Of a DNA stretch of 64,000 nucleotides, positions 16,744-26,260 are shown in pieces. Both the position numbers and the translations under genes were made by a program. Under the pieces are notes generated by a model. It was not told where the DNA came from. It did not search any database and saw only the letters and a program-made list of their open reading frames with translations. The stretch is from Luteibacter yeojuensis (GTDB lineage: Bacteria > Pseudomonadota > Gammaproteobacteria > Xanthomonadales > Rhodanobacteraceae): contig NZ_JAAQTL010000001.1 in NCBI RefSeq assembly GCF_011742875.1, forward strand, positions 2,790,001 through 2,854,000. The letters run 5' to 3'. How positions within the stretch are numbered: position 1 is the first letter of the stretch; every line of letters begins with the position of its first letter.

Positions 16744-17820
16744 TCATGCGCTGGCACGCTGAAGGCGCAGCGGTTCGGGAAGCATCAGGGTCCGCGTAGG
16801 GAAGGCGAACCCGATGTCGTGCTCGGCGAATGCGTCCATCATGGCCAGGTTCATGGACTGCTGTGCGTCCATGTATCGGTTGAAGTCGGGATGAGTCACG
16901 TAATACACGACTTCGAAGTCCAGCGAGCTGTCGCCAAAGCCTTTGAAGTGAACGCGATCCAGGCGAACGTCGGGGGTGTCGGCGGCGATGGACCGCACCA
17001 GGTCCGGAATGGCGCGCATGGTGGCCGCGTCTGTGTCGTAGGTGACGCCAAAGGAAAACACAATGCGCCGCTCTTGCATGCGAGCGTAGTTGTGCAGCGT
17101 GTTGCCGAGCAATTCGGAATTGCCGATGACGATCTCTTCGCCGCTCAAGGATTTGATGCGCGTGGTTTTGACGCCGACGTGGACGATCGTGCCTGCCACA
17201 TCGCCGAAGGTGATGAATTGCCCGATCTCGAAGGGCTTGTCCAGCCCGATGGACATGGATGCAAACAAGTCGCCGAGGATGCTCTGCAGCGCCAAGGCGA
17301 CCGCCACGCCCCCTACCCCGAGGCTTGCCACGAACGCGGTGATGTTCACGCCTGCGACGCTCAGGGCAGCCAGCAGCAGCGTGGCCCAGACCATGATGCG
17401 CGCAAACCAGCTCATCATCGACAACACGACGGGGTTGTGCGCTTGCCCCCCTTCGGCGGCGAGCGTCTGGGTGGTCCACGCATGTACGAGGCTGTTCGCC
17501 CAAAGCCCGACTTGCACGGCGACGGCCACGGCGCCCACCAGCCCGATGTATCGGTCGGCGCGATCGGACAAGCCGAGCGCCTGGGCGCCCAGCGCGAGGA
17601 ATGCCAGCAGGACGAGCCACCAGCGCGTATGACGGGCAGCGGCACCGAGCGCACGCACCGCGACCAGGTGGCGCCTGCCCAGAGCACCGGCCAGCAGACG
17701 CAGCGCCGTGAGGGTAACGACTGTGCCCAATGCGGCGGTCGTTGCCGCCACCAGCCAGCGCCAGGCGGGGATACCAAGGAATGTGTAGTGGAGGGCCCAC
17801 TGATGAAACGACTCGAACAT
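16744..17820 (-). CDS. MscS-family mechanosensitive ion channel
   Basis: A 358-residue inner-membrane protein. The start at ATG 17820 is preferred because CAGGAGCCGCG precedes it and the first helix follows (WRWLVAATTAALGTVVTLTALRLL). About five membrane segments are followed by the pore-lining helix region FVASLGVGGVAVALALQSILGDLFASMSIGLDKPFEIG, the MscS/YnaI signature of glycine-alanine packing and QSILGDLFASM. The cytoplasmic beta domain then shows VKTTRIKSLSGEEIVIGNSELL. Such channels open on hypo-osmotic shock. It follows the LysR gene on the same strand after 165 bases, probably as a separate unit. Confidence 0.92.
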   Translation of the reverse strand: MFESFHQWALHYTFLGIPAWRWLVAATTAALGTVVTLTALRLLAGALGRRHLVAVRALGAAARHTRWWLVLLAFLALGAQALGLSDRADRYIGLVGAVAVAVQVGLWANSLVHAWTTQTLAAEGGQAHNPVVLSMMSWFARIMVWATLLLAALSVAGVNITAFVASLGVGGVAVALALQSILGDLFASMSIGLDKPFEIGQFITFGDVAGTIVHVGVKTTRIKSLSGEEIVIGNSELLGNTLHNYARMQERRIVFSFGVTYDTDAATMRAIPDLVRSIAADTPDVRLDRVHFKGFGDSSLDFEVVYYVTHPDFNRYMDAQQSMNLAMMDAFAEHDIGFAFPTRTLMLPEPLRLQRASA

Positions 17821-17985
17821 CGCGGCTCCTGATTGCACCCGAGGGGTGCTCGTGGCAAAGGAGAAGCCGAGGATCGCATGGCGACTGTGGATGTCGTGTC
17901 GTCGCATGTCGTGACACTGCATCAGTGGCGCGTTGGCCCGTGCGCGCCAGCCCGCATGGCGAAAATGTTCGAGGCGCCTCACGCA

Positions 17986-18927
17986 TCATCGGCTCCGTTG
18001 CACAGGCCTCTTCGGATGCCAGCGCCATTCCGGCTCGGAAAGTTTTTCAGCAAGGAAATTCCCCAGCGCTTCCGTCTTGGCCGGGCGGGATCGCAGCGTG
18101 GGTGTGACGAAATACAGGCCGCCTGTCGCCTGCGACCAGCCAGGCAGGATCTCCTGGAGTTCTCCGCGCTTCAGGTATTCGCTCGCAATGAACTCGGGCA
18201 GCTCTCCTACCGCCTTGCCCGCGAGTAGAAGCGGGATGGAAGCCTCGATGTTCGTCACGCGGAGCCGGCCTCGCGGCTTGACCAGTTCCTCGTTGCCTTT
18301 GCGATCGACCAGCTTCCAGGTGTCGTTCTGGGAACGATAGGCGTAGCCGACGCAGTCATGACGGTTCAGGTCGCCCGGGTTCTTCGGCTTGCCGTTCAAG
18401 CGAAGGTAGGTCGGCGAAGCCACCAGGAAGCGCGACACGCTGCAGAGCTTTCGCGCGACGAGCGATGAATCCGGAAGCAACGCGATACGAACCGCTGCGT
18501 CGAATCCCTCGCCGATGAGGTCCACCTGGGCATCCGACAGATGGAGATCGACGGCGATGTCCGGGTAGCGCTCCAGGAACTCCGGAAGCAACGGGGCCAC
18601 CCATTTGATCCCGAATGTCATCGGTACGGCGAGGCGCACCAGCCCCCTTGGTTGCGCGGCTTGCTCGCGTGCGGCGGCCTCCAGTTCCTCGGCCTCGCGA
18701 AGCATGCGGCTTGCCCGGTCCAGCAACGACGCACCGAACTCGGTCAGGGCCAGTCGCCGCGACGTCCGATTGAACAATCGGCCACCCAGCCGCTCTTCCA
18801 GTCGCGCCACCGCTCGCGACACGGTGGCCACGGACAGGTCGAACTCCCTCGCCGCGCCGGCAAACGACCGCTCCTCCGCCACCTTGGCGAACATGGCAAG
18901 GCCTTCCAGGTCGGGCAGATAACTCAT
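17986..18927 (-). CDS. LysR-family transcriptional regulator
   Basis: A 313-residue protein starting [22 protein letters not shown]. The N-terminal winged HTH ([30 protein letters not shown]) precedes a substrate-binding effector domain ([33 protein letters not shown]), as in the CrgA/AaeR-like branch. It is divergent from the short-chain dehydrogenase gene 110 bases away. It is therefore likely to control that gene and itself through the shared promoter. The effector is unknown. Confidence 0.92.
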   Translation of the reverse strand: MSYLPDLEGLAMFAKVAEERSFAGAAREFDLSVATVSRAVARLEERLGGRLFNRTSRRLALTEFGASLLDRASRMLREAEELEAAAREQAAQPRGLVRLAVPMTFGIKWVAPLLPEFLERYPDIAVDLHLSDAQVDLIGEGFDAAVRIALLPDSSLVARKLCSVSRFLVASPTYLRLNGKPKNPGDLNRHDCVGYAYRSQNDTWKLVDRKGNEELVKPRGRLRVTNIEASIPLLLAGKAVGELPEFIASEYLKRGELQEILPGWSQATGGLYFVTPTLRSRPAKTEALGNFLAEKLSEPEWRWHPKRPVQRSR

Positions 18928-18935
18928 TTCATTTC

Positions 18936-18952
18936 TGCAACGATGATTTGCA
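18936..18952. promoter_or_regulatory. Candidate LysR box between the LysR and SDR genes
   Basis: TGCAA (18936-18940), seven bases, TTGCA (18948-18952): a perfect 5-bp inverted repeat in the AT-rich part of the divergent promoter. The geometry is close to LysR binding sites (interrupted dyad), but the classical T-N11-A spacing is not exact. Confidence 0.4.
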
Positions 18953-19037
18953 ATTGATTCTATTTCGTTCCCCTCGCGACGTCGATAGCCTATGCCCATC
19001 ACGCACTACGCGTTTCCCGATGAAAGAGGAACTGGTC

Positions 19038-19790
19038 ATGGCTCGTAAGCTCGAAGGCAAGGTCGCAGTAGTCACCGGTGGCACGACGGGCATTGGCCTG
19101 GCCACCGCGAAACGGTTTGCCGCGGAAGGCGCCCACGTCTTCATCACCGGCCGCCGGAAGAAAGAACTCGACGACGCCGTCGCGGCCATCGGCAATGCGA
19201 CAGGCATCCAGGTGGACTCCTCGAAGCTCGATCAGCTCGATCGGCTCTTCGCATCGGTCAAGGACAGCAAGGGACGCATCGACGTACTGTTCGCCAATGC
19301 CGGCGGCGGCAGCATGGTCCCGCTGGGCGAAATCACCGAAGAGCAGTACGAAGACACCTTCGGGCGCAACGTGAAGGGCACGATCTTCACCGTGCAGAAG
19401 GCCCTGCCTTTGCTGACGAAGGGTGCTTCGGTCATCCTCACGGGTTCGACCGCGGGTATCACCGGCACGCCGGCTTTCAGCGTCTACTCCGCAAGCAAGG
19501 CGGCGATCCGCGCCCTCGTCCGTGGCTGGATCCTGGACGTGAAGGATCGCGGCATCCGCTTCAACGTGGTCAGTCCCGGTCCGACCAAAACCCCCGGGCT
19601 GGTCGATCTGGCGGGTCCCGATGCCGCGCAACAGCAGGGTCTTGTCGACCACCTCGCTTCGCAGGTGCCGATGGGCCGCGTCGGCGATCCGGACGAGATC
19701 GCCCGCGCGGTGGTGTTCCTCGCCTCCGACGACGCCAGCTTCGTGAATGGTGCCGAGCTGTTCGTCGACGGCGGCCAGGCCCAGATCTAA
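19038..19790 (+). CDS. Short-chain dehydrogenase/reductase (SDR)
   Basis: A 250-residue classical SDR starting at ATG 19038, preceded by GAAAGAGGAACTGGTC (a good ribosome-binding site). It has the nucleotide-binding motif [10 protein letters not shown] (about residue 14), NAGGG, the catalytic serine in ILTGSTAG and the catalytic YSASK (Tyr about 151, Lys about 155). It ends [16 protein letters not shown]. The glycine motif lacks an acidic residue after beta-2 (TGRRKKE follows), which favours NADPH. It oxidises or reduces an unknown alcohol or ketone. Its divergent partner is the LysR gene. Confidence 0.92.
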   Translation: MARKLEGKVAVVTGGTTGIGLATAKRFAAEGAHVFITGRRKKELDDAVAAIGNATGIQVDSSKLDQLDRLFASVKDSKGRIDVLFANAGGGSMVPLGEITEEQYEDTFGRNVKGTIFTVQKALPLLTKGASVILTGSTAGITGTPAFSVYSASKAAIRALVRGWILDVKDRGIRFNVVSPGPTKTPGLVDLAGPDAAQQQGLVDHLASQVPMGRVGDPDEIARAVVFLASDDASFVNGAELFVDGGQAQI

Positions 19791-19803
19791 GGGAGCAGGC
19801 CCG

Positions 19804-20190
19804 CTAAAGGGACTCGATGACTTTCCGCAACTTCGCCTGGACTCCCGTGGCGGCTTCGGCAAGCCGAGGATTGGCGACCGCCTGCATGGATGCGACCGGG
19901 TCGATGGCGGCCACCTCGGTGGTCGTGTCGGTCGTCGCCTGTACCACGACATTGCACGGCAGCATGGTGCCGATCTTGTCTTCGATGGAAAGCGCCTCAT
20001 AGGCGAGCCTGGGGTTGCAGGCACCCAGGATCCGATAAGGGTGGAAGTCGACGTCGATCTTCTTCTTCAGGGTGTCCTGGACGTCGATCGTGGAAACGAT
20101 GCCAAAGCCCTCGTCCTTCAGTGCCGAAACGACATGGTCGATGGCCTGCTCGAAGCGCATGTTCAACGTCTTTGCGAAGTAGTAACTCAT
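19804..20190 (-). CDS. DUF302 domain protein
   Basis: A 128-residue cytoplasmic protein starting at ATG 20190 with CCAGGAGACGACC upstream. The whole length is one DUF302 domain (YYFAKTLNMRFEQAIDHVVSALKDEGFGIVSTIDVQDTLKKKI; ILGACNPRLAYEAL; MLPCNVVV). The conserved cysteines in GACNP and LPCNV are present. DUF302 proteins are commonly found with sulfide- and anaerobiosis-regulated genes; the biochemical role is unknown. It is divergent from the sulfide:quinone oxidoreductase gene and probably shares its FNR-type box. Confidence 0.88.
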   Translation of the reverse strand: MSYYFAKTLNMRFEQAIDHVVSALKDEGFGIVSTIDVQDTLKKKIDVDFHPYRILGACNPRLAYEALSIEDKIGTMLPCNVVVQATTDTTTEVAAIDPVASMQAVANPRLAEAATGVQAKLRKVIESL

Positions 20191-20280
20191 GGTCGTCTCC
20201 TGGCAAATGGCCCCGCCCCGGCCCGGGAGCGCGCCGATACGTGACGACCTGCGATGTACGACGAAAAAAGTGACATCGGG

Positions 20281-20294
20281 TTGACCCGCGTCAA
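20281..20294. promoter_or_regulatory. FNR/ANR-type site in the DUF302-sqr divergent promoter
   Basis: TTGAC-CCGC-GTCAA is a perfect dyad of the FNR/CRP superfamily form (TTGAY-N4-RTCAA). It lies 55 bases before the sulfide:quinone oxidoreductase ATG and 91 bases before the DUF302 ATG. That suits control of one or both genes by an oxygen- or NO-sensing FNR-family regulator, which is not encoded in this window. Confidence 0.6.
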
Positions 20295-20348
20295 CTGGCG
20301 GACCGGCAAAAGATTCCACGCTCGGTTCCAGCCGGTAGGAGGCGGGTC

Positions 20349-21638
20349 ATGGCACATGTAGTTGTTCTTGGCGCAGGTCTGGGCGGCATCGCGGCCGCAT
20401 ACGACATCAACGCGGCCCTGGGCAAGGCGCACCGGGTCACGGTGGTCGGCGACGGGCCGTTCTTCAATTTCACGCCCTCGAATCCGTGGGTGGCGGCCGG
20501 CTGGCGCAAGGCGGCACAGATCCGCGTCGATCTGGCCGAGCCGCTGGCGAAGCACGGCATTACCTTCGTTCCGATACCGGCCGAGGCTCTGCTCGCCGGT
20601 GAAAACCGGCTGCGGCTCCGTGACGGCAGCTTCGTCGGCTACGACTATCTGGTGATCGCCACCGGACCGCGCCTGGCCTTCGACGAGGTACCGGGACTGG
20701 GGCCCGACGGAGGACTGACGCAATCCATTTGCACCGGGCCCCATGCCGAGCGCGCGTGGGCGGCTTACCAGGCGTTCCTGGAAGCACCGGGCCCGGTGGT
20801 CATCGGTGCCGTGCAGGGAGCGAGCTGCTTTGGGCCGGCTTACGAGTTCGCGATGATCCTCGACGCCGATCTGCGTCGACGGAAGCTGCGCGACCGCGTA
20901 CCGATCACCTATGTCACCGCCGAGCCTTACGTGGGGCACCTGGGCCTGGGCGGCGTGGGCGATTCGCGCGGCATGATGGAAGCGGCACTGCGACAGCGCG
21001 ACATCCGCTGGATCACCCATGCCAAGGTCGTTTCCGTCGAGGCGGATGTCGTCAAGGTCGACGAGCTGGACGACAAGGGCGTCCTCTACCGGAGCCACGC
21101 GTTACCGCATCGCTACGCCATGTTCATTCCGGCATTCACCGGGGTGACAGCCCTGCGCGAGGTCGAGGGTCTGACGAATCCACGCGGGATGGTGCTCATC
21201 GACCCGTATCAGCGCAGCCCCTCCTATTCCAACATCTATGCGGCGGGAGTGTGCGTTGCCATTCCGCCGGTGGAAGCCACGCCGGTACCCACCGGTGCGC
21301 CGAAGACGGGTTTCATGATCGAGTCCATGGTCGGCGCCATCGTCGCGAACCTCAAGGCCGACATCGAAGGCCGTCCCGCCGAAGCGCAGGCGACGTGGAA
21401 TGCCATCTGCCTTGCCGACATGGGCGAAACGGGCGTCGCCTTCGTGGCGTTGCCGCAGATACCTCCCCGCAACGTGGCCTGGGTCAAGGAAGGCAAATGG
21501 GTGCATCTGGCGAAGACCGCCTTCGAGAAATACTTCCTGCGGAAGGTCCGCACCGGCCATACGCATCCGACGTTCGAGACTTATGTCCTGAAGCTCCTGG
21601 GCATACGGACGCTCAGGGACAAGCGTCGGGTGGCGTGA
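20349..21638 (+). CDS. sqr: Sulfide:quinone oxidoreductase
   Basis: A 429-residue FAD-dependent oxidoreductase. The N-terminal dinucleotide fold (VVVLGAGLGGIAAAYDI) is followed by VVGDGPFFNFTPSNPWVAAGWR, typical of type I SQR. All three expected redox cysteines are present: Cys128 in SICTGPH, Cys160 in GASCFGP and Cys354 in AICLAD. FAD-domain block IYAAGVCVAIPP precedes FMIESMVGAIVANL, and the amphipathic C-terminus (KYFLRKVRTG) would dock to the membrane. It oxidises sulfide to sulfane sulfur and reduces quinone at the cytoplasmic face of the inner membrane. It leads an operon with DUF2892 and RND genes. Confidence 0.88.
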   Translation: MAHVVVLGAGLGGIAAAYDINAALGKAHRVTVVGDGPFFNFTPSNPWVAAGWRKAAQIRVDLAEPLAKHGITFVPIPAEALLAGENRLRLRDGSFVGYDYLVIATGPRLAFDEVPGLGPDGGLTQSICTGPHAERAWAAYQAFLEAPGPVVIGAVQGASCFGPAYEFAMILDADLRRRKLRDRVPITYVTAEPYVGHLGLGGVGDSRGMMEAALRQRDIRWITHAKVVSVEADVVKVDELDDKGVLYRSHALPHRYAMFIPAFTGVTALREVEGLTNPRGMVLIDPYQRSPSYSNIYAAGVCVAIPPVEATPVPTGAPKTGFMIESMVGAIVANLKADIEGRPAEAQATWNAICLADMGETGVAFVALPQIPPRNVAWVKEGKWVHLAKTAFEKYFLRKVRTGHTHPTFETYVLKLLGIRTLRDKRRVA

Positions 21639-21663
21639 TACCGGCACGACAGAGGCAAGCGTC

Positions 21664-21870
21664 ATGAATATCGATCGCATGGTTATGTCCTTCGCCGGCA
21701 CGATGGTCCTTGTGGCCGTCGTCCTCACCTATCTCGTATCGCCATGGTGGCTGCTGCTCGCCGCCTTCGTCGGGGCCAACCTCCTGCAGGCGTCGTTCAC
21801 CGGATTCTGTCCCATCGCGCGGGTCCTGGCACGCTTGGGGGTCAAGCCGGGCTGTGCGTTTCCATCGTGA
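21664..21870 (+). CDS. DUF2892 (YgaP-like) small membrane protein
   Basis: A 68-residue protein with two hydrophobic helices (MVMSFAGTMVLVAVVLTYLV and WWLLLAAFVGANLLQASFTG) followed by FCPIARVLARLGVKPGC. This is the DUF2892 fold, as in the membrane part of the YgaP rhodanese, with the conserved NL.Q...TGFCP. Free-standing versions occur beside rhodanese, SQR and sulfide-detoxification genes. It starts 25 bases after sqr and is probably in the same transcript. Confidence 0.85.
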   Translation: MNIDRMVMSFAGTMVLVAVVLTYLVSPWWLLLAAFVGANLLQASFTGFCPIARVLARLGVKPGCAFPS

Positions 21871-21895
21871 CCGGGCGGTCTCCGTGAAGGCCGTG

Positions 21896-22987
21896 ATGCG
21901 CACGCTCGCATGTGGGAAGGCCATCGCGCCGGGAGCCCTGTTGGTGCTGGCGGCGTGCGGACATCCGGCGACCCAGCCGCCACCCGCATCGGCGGCACCG
22001 GCGTTGGCGTCGCTGGTGGTCAAGGCGGAACCGGCAGCGGAGCGCCAGGTGTGGGACGGCACGGTGGAAGCCGTCAATGCGGCGGTATTGTCGGCGCAGA
22101 CCAATGCGCGAGTCCTTGATCTTCCGTACGACGTCAACGATGTCGTGCCTGAGGGCGCGGTCCTTGTCCGCTTCACCGACGTCGAACAGAAGTCGGCGTC
22201 GCGCGCGGCGCAGGCGCAGATCGCGGCGGCGCGGGCTGCGTATACCGACGCCAGGCTCAATTACGAGCGTGTCGCCGCCATCGCCGCCAAAGGGCTCATC
22301 GCCAGGCGGGAACTCGACCAGGCATTGGCCCAGCGTGACAGCGCGAGGGCGGCGCTCGCGGCGGCGGAGGCCACGTCGCGCCAGGTTGGCATGCAGGCCG
22401 ATTACACCGTGGTGCGCGCCCCGTATGCCGGCATCGTCACCCACCGTTATGTCGAAGTCGGCGAGTCGGTGCAGGCCGGCCCGCCGGTACCCCAGCGGTT
22501 GATCGCCCTGGCGTCGCTCAAGGACCTGCGCGTCACGGCGCAGGTGCCGCAGAGTTCCGTCGATGCCATTCGCCGCTATCGCGCGGCGGAGATCCTGCTC
22601 GATGGACCGGAGCCGCGTAGCGTCCCGGCAACCAAGGTCACCGTGTTCCCCTACGCGGACCCGGCCACGCATTCCTTCGCCGTCCGCGCGGAATTCAAGG
22701 GAGACGGCACCGGACTCTATCCCGGCATGACGGTGAAGGTCGCCTTTGCCACCGGCCAGACCGAACACCTGCGCGTGCCTGCCGGCGCCCTGGTTCGCCA
22801 GGGCGAATTGCAGGGCGTGTACGTGATCGGCGATGCCGGCGTGACGTTGCGCCAGGTGCGCGTGGGTGAGCGCGACGGCGGGAGTGTCGAATTGCTGGCC
22901 GGCCTCGACGGCGGCGAACGCATCGCGCTCGATCCCCCGGCGGCCGTGCGCTGGCTGACGTCGCAGCGGCAAAGAAGCGGACCATGA
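21896..22987 (+). CDS. RND efflux periplasmic adaptor (membrane fusion protein), lipoprotein
   Basis: A 363-residue protein. ATG 21896 is chosen because AAGG lies 5 bases upstream and a lipoprotein signal follows (lipobox LAAC at about residues 16-19); GTG 21884 is also in frame. It has a barrel-sandwich (lipoyl) domain, an alpha-hairpin (QAQIAAARAAYTDARLNYERV; KGLIARRELDQALAQRDSARAAL), then VRAPYAGIVTHRYVEVGESV and beta-barrel parts ending GLDGGERIALDPP. It would bridge the downstream RND pump to an outer-membrane TolC protein, which is absent here. It overlaps the pump gene by 4 bases. Confidence 0.9.
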   Translation: MRTLACGKAIAPGALLVLAACGHPATQPPPASAAPALASLVVKAEPAAERQVWDGTVEAVNAAVLSAQTNARVLDLPYDVNDVVPEGAVLVRFTDVEQKSASRAAQAQIAAARAAYTDARLNYERVAAIAAKGLIARRELDQALAQRDSARAALAAAEATSRQVGMQADYTVVRAPYAGIVTHRYVEVGESVQAGPPVPQRLIALASLKDLRVTAQVPQSSVDAIRRYRAAEILLDGPEPRSVPATKVTVFPYADPATHSFAVRAEFKGDGTGLYPGMTVKVAFATGQTEHLRVPAGALVRQGELQGVYVIGDAGVTLRQVRVGERDGGSVELLAGLDGGERIALDPPAAVRWLTSQRQRSGP

Positions 22988-25900
22988 GCGAGCAGACACC
23001 GGGACTCTCCGGCCGCGTCGCCCGTGCCTTCCAGTCGTCGCCGCTGACACCCATCCTCGCCCTGACCGCGCTGCTGCTCGGCGTCGCCGCCATGTTCGTC
23101 ACGCCCAGGGAGGAAGAGCCGCAGATCGACGTGACCATGGCGAACGTGATGGTGCCTTTTCCCGGCGCGGACGTTCGCGATGTCGAGAGCCTCGTCGCGT
23201 TTCCCCTCGAACAGAAGCTTTCCGAGATCGAAGGCATCAAGCATGTCTATTCGGTGAGCCGGCCCGGCATGGCTATCGTCACCGTTGAATTCCAGGTCGG
23301 CGTGCCGCGGCAGACGGCCATCGTCCGCCTCTACAACCAGGTCTTCCAGAACCAGGACTTCGTACCGCCTCATCTTGGCGTGGGGCCGCCGCTGATCCGT
23401 CCCATGGGCATCGACGATGTGCCGGTGATGACGCTTGCCTTGTGGAGCGACCGGCTCGACAAGGATCCGACGCGTCTCGCCGAACTGGCACATACGCTCG
23501 AAACCGATCTCAAGCGTGTGCCGGGCACGCGCGACGTATACACCATCGGCGCGCCGGAGCGCGCGGTCGTCGCGGAACTGGATGCCACCCGGCTCGCCTC
23601 CTACGGACTGGCCCTGAGCGACCTGTCCGGCGCGCTGAAGGCGGCCAACGTCGTGACGCAGGCCGGCGACCGCATAGCGGGCGACCGGGTCAGGCCCGTC
23701 ACCGCGGGCACGTTCCTGGTCGACGCCGCCGATGTCTCGCGGCTGGTGATCGGATTGAAGGACGGCCGGCCGGTGTTCCTTTCGGACGTGGCGCGCATCG
23801 ACGAGGGCAGTGACATACCGGCGCGGTACGTCTGGTTCGGCACACCGGCGGGCATGTCCTTGCCCGCGACCGGAAGCGCCCCGGCAGTGACGCTCGCCAT
23901 CGCCAAGAAACCCGGTACGAACGCCGCCGACATCACCAACGAAGTCGCCGTCCGCCTCGAGCGGCTTCGCGGCGTACTGATTCCTTCCGACGTTCATGTC
24001 ACGGTGACTCGGGACTACGGCCGGACCGCCACGGACAAGGCGGACAGGCTGATCCACAAACTGATCTTCGCCACCTTGTCGGTCGTCGTCCTCGTCTTGC
24101 TGACGCTGGGGTGGCGCGAAGCCACGGTCGTGGGCACGGCGGTCGTCATCACCTTGATGCTCACCCTCTTCGCCTCATGGGCGATGGGGTTCACCATCAA
24201 CCGCGTGTCGCTGTTCGCGCTGATCTTTTCCATCGGGATCCTGGTCGATGACGCCATCGTGGTGGTGGAAAACATCCACAGGCACATGGCGCTCGGTGGC
24301 CGCACGCTCCGGGAAGCCATTCCGGACGCGGTCGCCGAAGTGGGTGGGCCGACGATCCTCGCCACGCTCACCGTCATTGCCGCGCTGCTGCCGATGGCCT
24401 TCGTATCGGGCCTGATGGGTCCGTATATGCGGCCCATCCCGATCAATGCGTCGGCGGGGATGCTGCTGTCGCTCATGGTCGCCTTGATGGTGACGCCATG
24501 GCTGTCGCTGCGCCTCCTTCGCCACGACAGCCCCGGCCCGGGGACGACCGGTCGCGACCATCCGATGCCGGGGCGACTGCACCGCTTCTTCGTCCGGCTG
24601 ATGTCGCCCTTCCTTCAGGGCAGCACCGCTCCACGCAAACGCCGCTGGCTGTACGGCGCCATGGTGCTCCTCGTGCTGATGGCCGTCGGCCTGGTCGCGG
24701 CGAAGGCCGTGATCCTGAAGATGCTGCCCTTCGACAACAAGTCCGAATTCCAGATCGTGGTGGACATGCCGGAAGGAAGCACCGTCGAGCGTACGAACCG
24801 CCTGCTTACCGAACTGGCGCAAGCTGTGTCCACGCTGCCCGAGGTCGAGAACTGGCAGGGTTATGCAGGCGTATCGGCACCCATCACGTTCAACGGCCTC
24901 GTTCGGCAGTACTACCTGCGCAGCGGCCCGACGGTCGGCGATCTGCAGGTCAACCTGGTCGGCAAGGAGCGACGCGATCGCCAGAGCCATGCGATCGCCC
25001 TTGCCATCCGCCCCGAACTCACCCGCATCGGTGCGCGGTATGGGGCCTCGGTCAAGGTCGTCGAGGTACCGCCCGGCCCGCCGGTACTCGCACCGATCGT
25101 CGCCGAAGTCTATGGCCCCGACGAGGCCACGATCCGAAGCGCCGCCCGGAAACTGGAGAGGACGTTCCGCGCCAACGCGGATATCGTCGACATCGACACC
25201 AGCGTGGAGGCGGACTCGCCGCGCGAGGTCATGGTGGTGAATCGCGAACGGGCCGCGACGTTGGGGCTGACGCAGGCCGCCATTGCCCAGGCGATCCGCG
25301 CCGCGCTGTCCGGCGACGATGCCACTTACGTCATGGATGGCCATGCGAAGTACGCCGTTCCCGTGAGGTTGCGTCTTCCCGCAAGCGACCAGGGCTCGAT
25401 ACGGCAGTTGCTGGCCTTGCGCGTCCGCACGCGGGGCGGCGACCTCCTGCCTCTTTCGGAGGTCGTCAGTGTCGTCACCGCCGACTGGGAAAAGGCGATC
25501 TACCACAAGGACCTCCTGCCCTACGCCTATGTGGTCGGCGATGACGCGGGTCGTACGGACAGTCCGCTCTATGGCATGTTCTCGCTCGTCGGCGCACTTG
25601 GCCATGCCAAGGCGAACGAAGAAAGCATCGCTCAGCGGTTCATCGCGCAACCCTCGGAAACATCCGGGGTATCCGTGAAATGGGACGGCGAGTGGCAGAT
25701 CACCTATGAAACCTTCCGCGACATGGGGCTCGCCTATTCCGTGGGCCTCGCCTTGATCTACCTGCTGGTGGTGGCGCAGTTCAAGAGCTACGTCGTTCCG
25801 CTGATCATCATGGCACCGATCCCCCTCACGGTCATCGGCGTCATGCCCGGGCATGCCCTGGTGGGTGCGCAATACACGGCGACGTCCATGATCGGCATGA

Positions 25901-26199
25901 TCGCCCTCGCGGGCATCATCGTGCGCAACTCCATCCTCCTGATCGACTTCATCAACCACACCATGGCCGCCGGCAAACCGCTGGTGGACGCGGTGGTGGA
26001 CGCGGCCGCCGTGCGTGCCAAGCCGATCGCGCTTACCGGGGTGGCCGCCATGGTGGGCGGATTCTTCATCATCGACGATCCGATCTTCCAGGGCCTCGCC
26101 GTCTCGCTGATCTTCGGCATCCTGGTATCGACCCTGCTCACGCTGCTCGTGATTCCGGTGCTCTACTTCGCGTGGATGTCGCGTCGCCGGTCGGGTTGA
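22984..26199 (+). CDS. RND efflux transporter permease (AcrB/HAE1-like)
   Basis: A 1071-residue inner-membrane pump with the usual 12-helix RND architecture and two large periplasmic loops. The proton-relay motif in helix 4 is present (SIGILVDDAIVVVENIHRH), and the second-half counterpart is GMIALAGIIVRNSILLIDFINH. The start region (LTPILALTALLLGVAAMFVTPREEEPQIDV) resembles the branch often found with sqr/DUF2892 genes. The helix-4 double Asp supports proton-driven transport of organic or sulfur-derived compounds rather than metals. The substrate is unknown. It is the last gene of the sqr operon. Confidence 0.9.
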   Translation: MSEQTPGLSGRVARAFQSSPLTPILALTALLLGVAAMFVTPREEEPQIDVTMANVMVPFPGADVRDVESLVAFPLEQKLSEIEGIKHVYSVSRPGMAIVTVEFQVGVPRQTAIVRLYNQVFQNQDFVPPHLGVGPPLIRPMGIDDVPVMTLALWSDRLDKDPTRLAELAHTLETDLKRVPGTRDVYTIGAPERAVVAELDATRLASYGLALSDLSGALKAANVVTQAGDRIAGDRVRPVTAGTFLVDAADVSRLVIGLKDGRPVFLSDVARIDEGSDIPARYVWFGTPAGMSLPATGSAPAVTLAIAKKPGTNAADITNEVAVRLERLRGVLIPSDVHVTVTRDYGRTATDKADRLIHKLIFATLSVVVLVLLTLGWREATVVGTAVVITLMLTLFASWAMGFTINRVSLFALIFSIGILVDDAIVVVENIHRHMALGGRTLREAIPDAVAEVGGPTILATLTVIAALLPMAFVSGLMGPYMRPIPINASAGMLLSLMVALMVTPWLSLRLLRHDSPGPGTTGRDHPMPGRLHRFFVRLMSPFLQGSTAPRKRRWLYGAMVLLVLMAVGLVAAKAVILKMLPFDNKSEFQIVVDMPEGSTVERTNRLLTELAQAVSTLPEVENWQGYAGVSAPITFNGLVRQYYLRSGPTVGDLQVNLVGKERRDRQSHAIALAIRPELTRIGARYGASVKVVEVPPGPPVLAPIVAEVYGPDEATIRSAARKLERTFRANADIVDIDTSVEADSPREVMVVNRERAATLGLTQAAIAQAIRAALSGDDATYVMDGHAKYAVPVRLRLPASDQGSIRQLLALRVRTRGGDLLPLSEVVSVVTADWEKAIYHKDLLPYAYVVGDDAGRTDSPLYGMFSLVGALGHAKANEESIAQRFIAQPSETSGVSVKWDGEWQITYETFRDMGLAYSVGLALIYLLVVAQFKSYVVPLIIMAPIPLTVIGVMPGHALVGAQYTATSMIGMIALAGIIVRNSILLIDFINHTMAAGKPLVDAVVDAAAVRAKPIALTGVAAMVGGFFIIDDPIFQGLAVSLIFGILVSTLLTLLVIPVLYFAWMSRRRSG

Positions 26200-26260
26200 A
26201 CGCGGGGATGGGCGACTCGGCGCGGCCGCCGATGGCTACGACCGCGCATGGCCTCGGGAG

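Noticed and set aside
24175..25959. 594-codon open frame antisense to the RND pump
   Set aside because: Mirror frame of RND helices (D/H/R-rich), no start context.
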